From Adiantum capillus-veneris (taxonomy: Eukaryota; Streptophyta; Polypodiopsida; Polypodiales; Pteridaceae): a stretch of 64,000 bases of DNA. Numbering within the stretch: position 1 is the stretch's first letter; the number at the start of each line of letters is the position of its first letter. The notes under the pieces were generated by a model. The model searched no databases and was not told the origin of the DNA. It saw only the letters and a program-made list of their open reading frames with translations. Shown one piece after another: positions 11,401 to 23,569 of the stretch. The stretch is from the NCBI GenBank assembly GCA_014529385.2, contig CM043953.1, positions 74,922,372 to 74,986,371 of the forward strand. The letters run 5' to 3'. The position numbers were made by a program, and so were the translations under genes.

Positions 11401-14400
11401 GGGGGTTTAACATTCAAGGGCCACCACTTGTCCAAGCTATTATCGCTAGTAGCATGAGTGGTTTTGTCTCAAGATTCACCACTTTTCCACTCTATGTCAT
11501 TATATTAAGAATATGTGGGTGTTAAGGTCCACTACTTGTCCAACCTATAAGTTTATATCTTAAAGGTTATTCTTTCTCACGACTTGGAGTGACCATGATA
11601 GGTTTTACATTGGGGTTTTGTTCCAAGCTCCACCACTTGTCCAAGCTAACTCTATTGAAACAGAGAGAGGATCAAAGGTCCACCACTTGTCCAAGCTAGG
11701 CTCCATTGAAACATTGAGAGAAGGATGCTCCACCATTTGTCCAAGATAGGCTCCATTGAAACATGAGGAGAAGCGAGCTGCACCATGTCTCCAAGATGCT
11801 AGGCTCCTGCAAAAAACATTAAACCCATGATATATCGTAGATGAGGGGTTTACATTCAAGGTCCAAAACGTGTCCAAGCTATTATTGGTATTAGCCTAAG
11901 TGGTTTGGTCTCAAGATTCACCACCTTTCCACTCTATGTCATTATATTAAGAATATGTGGGTGTTAAGGTCCACCACTTGTCCAACCTATAAGGCTACAT
12001 CTTAAAGGTTATTCTTTCGTACCACTTGGAGTGACCATGATAGGTTTTACATGGGGGTTTGGTTCCAAGGTCCACCACTTGTCCAAGCTAACTCTATTGA
12101 ATCACAGAGAGAAGCAAAGGTCCACCACTTGTCCAAGCTAGGCTCCATTGCAACATGGAGAAAAGGATGCTCCACCATTTGTCGAAGCTAACTCTATTGA
12201 AACATGGGGGGTTTACGTTCAAGGTCCACCACTTTTCCAAGCTATTACCGCCAGTAGCATGAGTGGTTTTGTCTCAAGATTCACCACTTTTTCACTCTAT
12301 GTCATTATGTTAAGAATATTTGGGTGTTAAGGTCCACCACTTGTCCAACCTATAAGACTATATCTTAAAGGTTATTCTTTCTCACCACCTGGAGTGACCA
12401 TGATAGGTTTTACATGGGGGTTTGGTTCCAAGGTCCACCACTTGAATCATAGAGAAAAGCAAAGGTCCACCACTTGTCCAAGCTAGGCTCCATTGAAACA
12501 TGGAGAGAAGGATGCTCCACCATTTGTCCAAGATAGGCTCCATTGAAACATGACGAGAAGAAAGCTGCACCATGTCTCCAAGATGCTAGGCTCCAACGAA
12601 AAACATTAAACCCATGATATGTCGTAGATGAGGGGTTTACATTCAAGGTCCAAAACTTGTCCAAGCTATTATCGTAGTAGCCTGAGTGGTTTGGTCTCAA
12701 GATTCACCACTTTTCACTCTATGTCATTATATTAAGAATATGTGGGTGTAAGGTCCACCACTTGTCCAACCTATAAGGCTACATCTTAAGGTTATTCTTC
12801 TTACCACTTGGAGTGACCATGATAGTTTTACATGGGGTTTGGTTCCAAGTTCCACCACTTGTCCAAGCTAACTCTATTGAATTATAGAGAGAAGCAAAGG
12901 TCCACCACTTGTCTAAGCTAGGCTCCATTGAAACATGGAGAGAAGGATGCTCCATCATTTCTCGAAGCTAACTCTATTGAAACATGGGGGTTTATGTTCA
13001 AGGTCCACCACTTGTCCAAGCTATTACGCTAGTAGCATGAGTGGTTTTGTCTCAAGATTCACCACTTTTCACTCTATGTCATTATATTAAGGATATCTGG
13101 GTGTTAAGGTCCACCACTTGTCCAACCTATAAGGCTATATCTTAAAGGTTATTCTTTCTCACCACTTGGAGTGACCATGATAGGTTTACATTGGGTTTGG
13201 TTCCAAGGTCCACCACTTGTCCAAGCTAACTCTATTGAAACATAGAGAGAAGCAAAGGTCCACCACTTGTCCAAGCTAGGGTCCATTGAAACATGGAGAG
13301 AAGGATGCTCCACCATTTGTCCAAGATAGGCTCCATTGAAACATGAAGAGAAGCAAGTGCACCATGTCTCCAAGATGCTAGGCTCCATCGAAATACCTTA
13401 AACCCACGATATTTCGTAGATGGGGGGTTTACATTCAAGGTCCACCACTTGTCCAAGCTATTATCGCTAGTAGCATGAGTAGTTTGCTCTCAAGATTCAC
13501 CACTTTTCCACTCTATGCCATTATATTAAGAATATCTGGGTGTTAAGGTCCACCACTTGTCCAACCTATAAGGATATATCATTAAGGTTATTCTTTCTCA
13601 CCACTTGGAGTGACCATGATAGGTTTTACATGGGGGTTTGGTTCCAAGGTCCACCACTTGTCCAAGCTAACTCTATTGAAACATAGAGAGAACAAAGGTC
13701 CACCACTTGTCCAAGCTAGTCCATTGAAAGATGTGAGAACGATGCTCCACCATTTGTCGTACTAAGTCTATTGAAACATGGAGGTTTACGTTCAAGTTCA
13801 CCACTTGTCCAACCTTAAGGCTATATTTTAAAGGTTATTCTTTCTCACCACTTGGAGTGACCATGATAGGTTTTACATGGGGGTTTGGTTCCAAGGTCCA
13901 CCACTTGTCCAAGCAAACTCTATTGAATCATAGAGAGAAGCAAAGGTCCACACTTGTCCAAGCTAGGGTCCATTGAAACATGGAGAGAAGGATGCTCCAC
14001 CATTTGTCCAAGATAGGCTCCATCGAAAATGAAGAGAAGCAATCGCACCATGTCTCCAAGATGCTAGCTTCATCGAAATACCTTAAGGATATTTTGTACA
14101 TGGGGTGTTTACATTCAAGGTCCATACTTGTCCAAGCTATTATCGCTAGTAGCATGAGTGTTTGTCTCAAGATTCACCACTTTTTCCACTCTATGTCATT
14201 ATATTAAGAATATGTGGGTGTTAAGGTCCACCACTTGTCCAACCTATAAGGCTATATCTTAAAGGGTTATTCTTTCTCACCACTTGGAGTGACCATGATA
14301 GGTTTTACATGGGGGTTTGGTTCCAAGGTCCACCACTTGTCCAAGCTAAACTATTGAAACATAGAGAGAAGCAAAGGTCCACCACTTGTCCAAGCTAGGG

Positions 14401-17400
14401 TCCATTGAAACATGGAGAGAAGGATGCTCCACCATTTGTCCAAGATAGGCTCCATTGAAACATGAAGAGAAGCAAGCTGCACCATGTCTCCAAGATGCTA
14501 GGCTCCATCGAAATACCTTAAACCCACGATATTTCGTAGATGGGGGGTTTACATTCAAGGTCCACCACTTGTCCAAGCTATTATCGCTAGTAGCATGAGT
14601 GGTTTGGTCTCAAGATTCACCACTTTTCCACTCTATGTCATTATATTAAGAATATCTGGGTGTTAAGGTCCACCACTTGTCCAACCTATAAGGCTATATC
14701 TTAAAGTTATTCTTTCTCACCACTTGGAGTGACCATGATAGGTTTTACATGGGGGTTTGGTTCCAAGGTCCACCACTTGTCCAAGCTAACTCTATTGAAA
14801 CATAGAGAGAGCAAAGGTCCACCACTTGTCCAAGCTAGGCTCCATTGAAACATGGAGAGAAGGATGCTCCACCATTTGTCAAAGATAGGCTCCATTGAAA
14901 CATGAAGAGAAGCAAGCTGCACCATTCTCCAAGATGCTAGGCTCCATTGAAATACCTTAAACCCATGATATTTCGTACATGGGGGTTTACATTCAAGGTC
15001 CACCACTGTCCAACCTATTATCCTAGTAGCATGAGTGGTTTTCTCAAGATTCACCACTTTTCCACTCTATGTCATTATATATAAGAATATCTGGTTTTAA
15101 GGTCCACCACTTGTCCAACCTATAAGGCTATATCTTAAAGGTTATTCTTTATCACCACTTGGAATGACCATGATAGGTTTTACATGGGGTTTGGTTCCAA
15201 GGTCCACCACTTGTCCAAGCTAACTCTATTGAAACATAGAGAGAAGCAAAGGTCCACCACTTGTCCAAGCTAGGCTCCATTGAAACATTAGAGAAGGATG
15301 CTCCCCCATTGGTGGAAGATAGGCTCCATCGAAACATGAAGAGAAGCAAGCTGCACCATGTCTCCAAGATGCTAGGCTTCATCGAAATACCTTAAACCCA
15401 GATATTTTGTACATGGGGGTTTACATTCAAGGGCCACCACTTGTCCAAGCTATTATCGCTAGTAGCATGAGTGGTTTGTCTCAAGATTCACCACTTTCCA
15501 CTCTATGTCATTAATTAAAATATGTGGGTGTTAAGGTCCACCACTTGTCCAACCTATAAGTTTATATCTTAAAGTTATTCTTTCTTACCACTTGGAGTGA
15601 CCATGATAGGTTTTACATGGGGGTTTGGTTCCAAGCTCCACCACTTGTCCAAGCTAACTCTATTGAAACAAGAGAGGAGCAAAGGTCCACCACTTGTCCA
15701 AGCTAGGCTCCATTGAAACATGGAGAGAAGGATGCTCCACCATTTGTCCAAGATAGGCTCCATTGAAACATGAGAGAAGCAAGCTGCACCATGTCTCCAA
15801 GATGCTAGGCTCCATCGAAAAACATTAAACCCACGATATGTCGTAGATGAGGGGTTTACATTCAAGGTCCAACACTTGTCCAAGCTATTATTGGTAGTAG
15901 CCTGAGTGGTTGGTCTCAAGATTCACCACTTTTCCACTCTATGTCATTATATTAAGAATATGTGGGTGTTAAGGTCCACCACTTGTCCAACCTATAAGGC
16001 TACATCTTAAAGGTTATTCTTTCTTACCACTTGGAGTGACCATGATAGGTTTTACATGGGGTTTGGTTCCAAGGTCCACCACTTGTCCAAGCTAACTCTA
16101 TTGAAACATAGAGAGAAACAAAGGTCCACCACTTGTCCAAGCTAGGCTCCATTGAAACATGGAGAGAAGGATGGTCCACCATTTGTTCAAGATAGGCTCC
16201 ATTGAAACATGACGAGAAGCAAGCTGCACCATGTCTCCAAGATGCTAGGCTCCATCGACATACATTAAACCCACGATATTTCGTAGATGAGGGGTTACAT
16301 TCAAGGTCCACCACTTGTCCAAGCTATTATTGCTAGTAGCCTGAGTGGTTTGGTCTCAAGATTCACCACTTTTATTAAGAATATGTGGGTGCTAAGGTCC
16401 ACCACTTGTCCAACCTATAAGGCTACATCTTAAAGGTTATTCTTTCTCACACTTGGAGTGACCATGATAGGTTTTACATGGGGTTTGGTTCCAAGGTCCA
16501 CCACTTGTCCAAGCTAACTCTATTGAAACATAGAGAGAAACAAAGGTCCACCACTTGTCCAAGCTAGGGTCCATTGAAACATGGAGAGAAGGATGCTCCA
16601 CCATTTGTCCAAGATAGGCTCCATTGAAACATGACGAGAAGCAAGCTGCACCATGTCTCCAAGATGGTAGGCTCCATCGACATACATTAAACCCACGATA
16701 TTTCGTAGATGAGGGGTTTACATTCAAGGTCCATCACTTGTCCAAGCTATTATTTCTAGAAGCGTGAGAGGTTTGGTCTCACGATTCACCACTTTTATTA
16801 AGAATATGTGGGTGCTAAGGTCCACCACTTGTCCAACCTATAAGGCTACATCTTAAAGGTTATTCTTTCTTCCCACTTGGAGTGACCATGATAGGTTTTA
16901 CATGGGGGTTTGGTTCCAAGTTCCACCACTTGTCCAAGCTAACTCTATTGAAACATAGAGAGAAACAAAGTTCGACCACTTGTCCAAGCTAGGCTCCATT
17001 GAAACATGGAGAGAACGATGCTCCACCATTTGTCGAAGCTAAGTCTATTGAAACATGGGGGGTTTACGTTCAAGGTCCACCACTTGTCCAAGCTATTATC
17101 ACTAGTAGCATGAGTGGTTTTATCTCAAGATTCACCACTTTTTCACTAAATGTCATTATATTAAGAATATTTGGGTATTAAGGTCCACCACTTGTCCAAC
17201 CTATAAGGTTATATCTTAAAGGTTATTCTTTCTCACCACTTGGAGTGACCATGATAGGTTTTACATGGGGGTTTGGTTCCAAGGTCCACCACTTGTCGAA
17301 GCTAACTCTATTGAATCATAGAGATCAGCAAAGGTCCACCACTTGTCCAAGCTAGGGTCCATTGAAACATGGAGAGAAGGATGCTCCACTTTTTGTCCAA

Positions 17401-18990
17401 GATAGACTCCATTGAAACATGAAGAGAAGCAAGCTGCACCATGTCTCCAAGATGCTAGGTTTCATCGAAATACCTTAAACCCACGATATTTTGTACATGG
17501 GGGGTTTACATTCAAGTACCACCACTTGTCCAAGCTATTATCGCTAGTAGCATGAGTGGTTTTGTCTCAAGATTCACCACTTTTCCACTCTATGTCATTA
17601 TATAAGAATATGTGGGTGTTAAGGTCCACCACTTGTCCAACCTATAAGTCTATATCTTAAAGGTTATTCTCTCTTACCACTTGGAGTGACCATGATTGGT
17701 TTTACATTGGGATTTGGTTCCAAGGTCCACCACTTGTCCAAGCTAACTCTATTGAAATTCAGAGAGAAGCAGAGGTCCACCACTTGTCCAAGCTAGGCTC
17801 CATTGAAACATGGAGAGAAGGATGCTCCACCATTTGTCCACGATAGGCTCCATTGAAACATGACGAGAAGCAAGCTGCACCATGTCTCCAAGATGCTAGG
17901 CTCCATCGAAAAACATTAAACCCACGATATGTCGTAGATGAGGGGTTTAAATTCAAGGTCCAACACTTGTCCAAGCTATTATTGGTAGTAGCATGAGTGG
18001 TTTCGTCTCAAGATTCACCACTTTTCGAGTCTATGCCATTATATTAAGAATATCTGGGTGTTAAGGTCCACCACTTGTCCAACCTATAAGGACATATCAT
18101 TAAGGTTATTCTTTCTCACCACTTGGAGTGAGCATGATAGGTTTTACATGGGGGTTTGGTTCCAAGGTCCACCACTTGTTCAAGCTAACTCTATTGAAAC
18201 ATAGAGAGAAGCAAACGTCCACCACTTGTCCAAGCTAGGCTCCATTGAAACATGGAGAGAACGATGCTCCACCATTTGTCGAAGTTATGTCTATTGAAAC
18301 ATGGGGGTTTTACGTTCAAGGTCCACCAATTGTCCAAGCTATTATCGCTAGTAACATGAGTGGTTTTGTCTCAAGATTCACCACTTTTTCACTCTATGTC
18401 ATTATATTAAGAATATTTGGGTGTTAAGGTCCACCACTTGTCCAACCTATAAGGCTATATCTTAAAGGTTATTCTTTCTCACCACCTGGAGTGACCATGA
18501 TAGGTTTTACATGGGGGTTTGGTTCCAAGGTCCACCACTTGAATCATAGAGAAAAGCAAAGGTCCACCACTTGTCCAAGCTAGGCTCCATTGAAACATGG
18601 AGAGAAGGATGCTCCACCATTTGTCCAAGATAGGCTCCATTGAAACATGAAGAGAAGCAAGGTGCACCATGTCTCCAAGATGCTAGGCTCCATCAAAATA
18701 CCTTAAACCCACGATATTTCGTAGATGGGGGTTACTTTCAAGGTCCACCACTTGTCCAAGCTATTATTGCTAGTAGCATGGTTTGGTCTCAAGATTCACC
18801 AGTTTTCCACTCTATGTAATTACATTAAGAATATCTTGGTGTTAAGGTCCACCACTTGTCCAACCTATAAGGCTATATCTTAAATGATATTTTTCTCACC
18901 ACTTGGAATGTGCATGATATGTTTTACATGGGGTTTTGCTCCAAGGTCCACCACTTGTCCAAGCTAGATCTATTACATATATATTATACA
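8440..18990. repeat. Satellite array, ~440-bp higher-order unit with 18-bp core
   Basis: Landmark GATAGGTTTTACATGGGG recurs at about 9034, 9476, 9914, 10275, 10718, 11155, 11597, 12039, 12402, 12821, 13179, 13617 and so on to 18498. Spacing is mostly 437-443 bp, with a shorter ~360 bp version that lacks about 80 bp. One 247-bp unit sits near 13617-13864. Each unit carries several copies of GGTCCACCACTTGTCCAA, followed by either GCTA or CCTA. Shared rare variants show multi-kilobase duplication inside the array. No gene interrupts it. Minus-strand ORFs of 70-116 codons (LDKWWTLNVNP...) follow the repeat and shift frame from unit to unit. Confidence 0.92.
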
Positions 18991-19480
18991 TACAATATTC
19001 AACTAGATTCCCTACCTATCATGTCCAGTAGCATGGATGCTGTAGCTTAAGGTCCACCACTTGTCCAACCTATACTCTCTTATGTAAGGGAGATCTCGCT
19101 ATAAATTCAAAACCTTCCCGCCTAAATTTAAATTCAAAATTTGATTGCCTAAATTTAAAATATCCCTCCCAAATTTAAATATCCCGCCTAAATTTTTAAA
19201 TATCCCGCCCAAATTTTAAAATTCAAACTTTTTATAAAAATTTAAATTTTACCACTTAAATTTAAAATATTCCACGCGAAATTGATTTTAAATTCAAGTT
19301 TACCACAAAAAGATATCATTATACCACCTAAATTCAAATATGCAAACCTCAAATCATTATATTGTACATAAATTCAAACAAATTCAAATTAACAAGCCTA
19401 AACTGATATTAGTTTGCATAGATATGAATTTATCACACCTAAATTATGTCACCATGTTAGAGAGAGTGGTTAGAGAATTT
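18991..19480. repeat. Array edge and short AT-rich CCCGCC repeats
   Basis: After two last decayed core copies (19050-19075) the sequence becomes AT-rich, with iterations of a 17-20 bp element of the form TCCCGCCTAAATTTAAA between about 19110 and 19345. No coding potential is seen. Confidence 0.55.
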
Positions 19481-20040
19481 GAACAAGGTCCACCACTTGT
19501 CCAACCTAGATACCAAGAAGGATTGAGTGTACAAGGTATTGTTTGGAGGTCCTTATAGTCCACTGGTCTCAAGGTCCACCACTTGTGGTAAGGGTCACCA
19601 AAAAGTGTATATATTCATCCAAAGAAATACACGTATTTTTGGTCTACATGTCCTAGTTTCAACCATTTATGTCCATTAGGTGTATCACTAAACAACACTA
19701 CTATTTTTGAGAAACAGAAGTTACAATCATATCTACAAATGGATTAGAGGAAAATCAGCTCAGCATACATCCAGAACTCGCTACAAGAATCGACTTTAAC
19801 AGATCACGCAAGTAAGTCTTCCATTCAAGTTTACTAGTATTACAATGTGTTAGTTATTTGTGATATTTATGTATGTATATATACTATGTGTGCATATCGT
19901 AATTAAGTGTAATTGTGTATCTGCATTATGTATGAGTATTACAATGAAATAACACAAATATACATACATACACATAGATAACACAGACGCACACATACAT
20001 GAGCATGTATTTTCAAGAGAGAGATAGCAAGATACAGAGA
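19481..20040. other. Isolated core motifs, then unique AT-rich DNA
   Basis: Two lone cores occur at 19485-19505 and 19571-19588. From 19600 to 20040 I see no gene, only AT-rich sequence with short ACATAC-type runs. Confidence 0.4.
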
Positions 20041-20049
20041 TAGATAGAT

Positions 20050-20083
<34 letters not shown>

Positions 20084-20500
20084 CCTGTTTTCTAGAGAGA
20101 GGAGAGAGAGAAAGATAACAGATTTCACTGTGTTTATGTATGTGGAAGAGAGGAAGACGATGTATGGAATATGTGCACGTATTTTCAAGAGAGAGACAAC
20201 AAGATAACAGATTTCACTGTGGTTATGTATGTGGAAGTGAGGAAGACGATGTGTGGGAATATGTGCATGTATTTTCAAGAGAAGACAACAAGATAACAGA
20301 TTTCACTGTGGTTATGTATGTGGAAGAGAGGAAGACGATGTGTAGGAATATGTGTATGTGTGCGGGGATATTTTTAAACTACGTATCTCTGTCTTTTGAC
20401 GAGAGAGTGTGTGTGCAAGAAGAGTTACAGAGAACCATCTTCTCTATATGGAGAAAGACAGAGAGTGAGAGAGAGAGAAATACCTGTTTTTTCTCTATTC
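20041..20500. repeat. (GA)n tract and three 89-bp tandem repeats
   Basis: A GA microsatellite (20053-20080) is followed by three copies of an 89-bp unit. The landmark AAGATAACAGATTTCACTGT starts at 20112, 20201 and 20290. More GAGA-rich DNA follows to about 20480. ORFs here come from the repeats. Confidence 0.85.
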
Positions 20501-20519
20501 GTGAGGTGTGAAGAAGCTA

Positions 20520-20765
20520 TGCCCGATCCTGCCCTTCTGGAAAGCGTTGTGTACGCTGCTGTTTCTTTATCTTGTGCGCGAACTTTCAATCCTGTGCGCT
20601 CCACGTGTTTGTTGTGTACGATGCCGGGCTTGCTCCTCTACGTGCGCGTATACTCCAACTGTGTGCGATCCGTGTGCGCTTTCTGTGTGTTTGCTGCTTG
20701 CCTGCTTTCTCTGTGTGCGTTGCTCGTGCGCTCTCTGTGCCTAATCTTGATAGGGTTTATTAGAA
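20520..20765. other. TGTGCG-rich, CpG-containing stretch
   Basis: Many short TGTGCG, GTGCGC and TGCGCT words cluster here, unlike the AT-rich surroundings. All three plus-strand frames are open for 60 codons or more, which reflects composition rather than a gene. It may be a fragment of an LTR or promoter; I cannot assign it. Confidence 0.3.
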
Positions 20766-20939
20766 TGCCACGTATGCTACAAGTCCATGTTTTATCATAG
20801 GATTAAAAAAAACAAAAGCAATATAAAACATTAACCAATTCACACAGCCAAAATGAAAGAAATCATGGTTGAAAATATGCAAAACATGTAACTCTATACT
20901 ATGAATTCACTTTAAAAAAAAAATCTTTGCGCTAAGCTC

Positions 20940-21175
20940 TATACTGACCTGACTTGCCCTATTGACCAAAAATCCAGGCGACTCCCATTGACCCCGCCCG
21001 GGCGCTGCCCCGGACCCCGCCCGGAACAATATCCCAAAATCAGCCTCCCAAGCCCCGCCATCGAGAGCGCTATATTCCACATCCCCATCAAGAGCGCTAC
21101 CCCCAAACCTCACGTGGAAGCGCTGCCTTGTCACCCCATTGTGGCATTGCCCTAAGACCCCGCATCTGGAGTGCT
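20940..21175. other. GC-rich island with AGCGCT iterations
   Basis: A compact GC-rich block (GCCCGGGCGCTGCCCCGG near 20997) with AGCGCT at three spots (about 21065, 21092 and 21119). Its base composition is strikingly different from both flanks. No recognised gene; it is probably part of an old transposable element. Confidence 0.4.
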
Positions 21176-22298
21176 AAATGGGAACATTCTTCATTAGTGA
21201 AATTTTGAACATAAATTATATTTAGCATATACTTAAATATAATACAAATATTAACATATTAACTATACTACTAATTTACTATAGCAGTTCTAGATTATGT
21301 CCCATACTATATTTAAGGTGCCAAAGGTTTGGCCTTATGGTCCTAGATTTAGCCAAGTGGTCAACACATATAGGACCAAGTGCACACTGTGCCACAAAAC
21401 TTGGCCACCACTTCACTTGCCAAAGTTTAGGCCACATGGTCAATCCTAAGTTTCCAATGTTCTTATTATGTCACCTTTTGCCTCGTGGAAAACCTAGGCT
21501 TGTTTTCACATACTCAGGCACTTCAAGCCATAATAAATTTTCATTACTCTTCGGCAACCCTTTTGTTCAAGTCTTTGAAAAAAAACTTGCTTAAGCCACC
21601 CTAAACCATTTTCATTTAGGGGTGTCTAAAACTAGCTTTTTTGGCAATTCGAGAAGAAAATGGTCAAAGTTTTATACTTAGTTTTAACCACTTGACCAAT
21701 TCAAATATTGGAAAGCAAGGTCTTGTAATACTTTTCTTTGGACATCACACATTAAAACTAGGTCCCTCACTTGTCCAAGCTATGCTCTAATACAATAAAG
21801 GGCTTTTGTTTCAAGATGCACCACTTTCCCAACCTTGATTCCATTAAAGAAGCTAGCTCTACTTAGACATTTAATAGCAAGGTCCTGTAGCAGTTCACAT
21901 TGAACATTTTCCATGGCAGCTAGGTCCACCACTTATCTAAGCTATGCTCTAATACAGTAAGGGGGTTTTGGTTTCAAGATCCACCACTTGTCCAAACTTG
22001 ATTTGGGAAGCAAGGTCCTATAATAGTTTGCTTTGGACATTCACCATTACAACTAAGTCCACGACTTCTCCAAGCTATGTTCTAATACACTAAGGACGTT
22101 TTGGTTTGAAGGAGAACCACTTGTACGACTTTGTTTTTGGAAGTAAGGTCTTTACATAGTTCACCTTGGACCTTGGACATTGGATACTACAACTAAGCCC
22201 ACCACTTGTCCAAGCTATCCTCTATATATAGCCAAAGGGTTTGGGTTTCAAGATTCACCACTTTTCCAACCTTTCTTCCATTAAAGAAAGGAGGGGCA
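21176..22298. repeat. Diverged satellite, second family
   Basis: Unique DNA to about 21300 gives way to decayed copies of the 316-bp family described next, each with core variants (near 21760, 21925, 21985 and 22200). No gene is seen. Confidence 0.5.
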
Positions 22299-23562
22299 TT
22301 ATAACTAGGTCCACCAATTGTCCAAGATATGCTCTGATATAGAAAGGGGATTTTGGTTTCATAATCCACCACGTGTTCAACCTTGCAAGACTCAAGGGAT
22401 ACTTGGACATTGGAAAGCATAGTCCTATAGTAGTTGATAGGTGGCAGTGGGTATAACAACTAGGTCCAACCTATGCTCTCATATAGCAAAGAGGCTTTGG
22501 TTTCAAGGTCCACCACTTGTCCAACCTTGCTTCCATTAAAGAAATGAGGGGCTACGTAAACATTGGCAAGCAAGGTAGAAAGGTCCTAAGGTATTTCACC
22601 TTGGATATTGGGCATTATAACTAGGTCCACCACTTGTCCAAGCTATGCTCTGATATAGAAAGGGGATTTTCGTTTCAAGGTCCACCACGTGTTCAACCTT
22701 GCAAGACTCAAGGGATACTTGGACATTGGAAAGCATAGTCCTATAGTAGTTGATAGGTGGCAGTGGGTATTACAACTAGGTCCAACCTATGCTCTCATAT
22801 AGCAAAGAGGCTTTAGTTTCAAGGTCCACCACTTGTCCAACCTTGCTTCCATTAAAGAAATGAGGGGCTACGTAAACATTGGCAAGCAAGGTAGCAAGGT
22901 CCTAAGGTGTTTCACCTTGGATATTGGGCATTATAACTAGGTCCACCACTTGTCCAAGCTATGGTCTGATATAGAAAGGGGATTTTTGTTTCAAGGTCCA
23001 CCACGTGTTCAACCTTGAAAGACTCAAGGGATACTTGGACATTGGAAAGCATAGTCCTATAGTAGTTGATAGGTGGCAGTGGGTATTACAACTAGGTCCA
23101 ACCTATGCTCTCATATAGCAAAGAGGCTTTGGTTTCAAGGTCCACCACTTGTCCAACCTTACTTCCATTAAATAAATGAGGGGCTACGTAAACATTGGCA
23201 AGCAAGGTAGCAAGGTCCTAAGGTATTTCACCTTGGATATTGGGCATTATAACTAGGTCCACCACTTGTCCAAGCTATGCTCTGATATAGAAAGGGGATT
23301 TTTTTTTCAAGGTCCACCACGTGTTCAACCTTGAAAGCCTCAAGGGATACTTGGACATTGGAAAGCATAGTCCTATAGTAGTTGATAGGTGGCAGTGGGT
23401 ATTACAACTAAGTCCACCACTTGTCCAACCTATGCTCTAATATAGCAAGGATGCTTTGGTTTCAAGATCCACCATAATTTCCAACCTTGCTTCCATTAAT
23501 ATAGCAAGGAGGATTTGGTCTCAAGGTTCACCACTTGTCCAACCTATGCAAACCTTTTCCAT
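22299..23562. repeat. 316-bp tandem satellite, four units
   Basis: The landmark TTATAACTAGGTCCACCA starts at 22299, 22615, 22931 and 23247, an exact 316-bp period. Each unit holds two or three versions of the same core as the 440-bp array (GGTCCACCACTTGTCCAA, GGTCCACCACGTGTTCAA). The last unit degenerates about 40 bp before the first exon of the transposase-like gene. Confidence 0.9.
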
Positions 23563-23569
23563 GTTGTAG

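Noticed and set aside
8642-18670. Repeated minus-strand ORFs of 60-116 codons containing LDKWWTL and HVSMEPSLDKWW
   Set aside because: They are the reverse translation of the satellite core. Frames, lengths and ends shift from unit to unit by indels, with no conserved start context, and synonymous positions do not look specially variable.
8440-18990. CRISPR array
   Set aside because: The repeats are in a plant nuclear context, the spacers are themselves repeated, and unit lengths far exceed CRISPR spacing.
19850-20800. ORFs across GA and TGTGCG repeats
   Set aside because: Ser/Leu, Arg/Glu and Cys/Val-rich translations of microsatellites in several frames at once.
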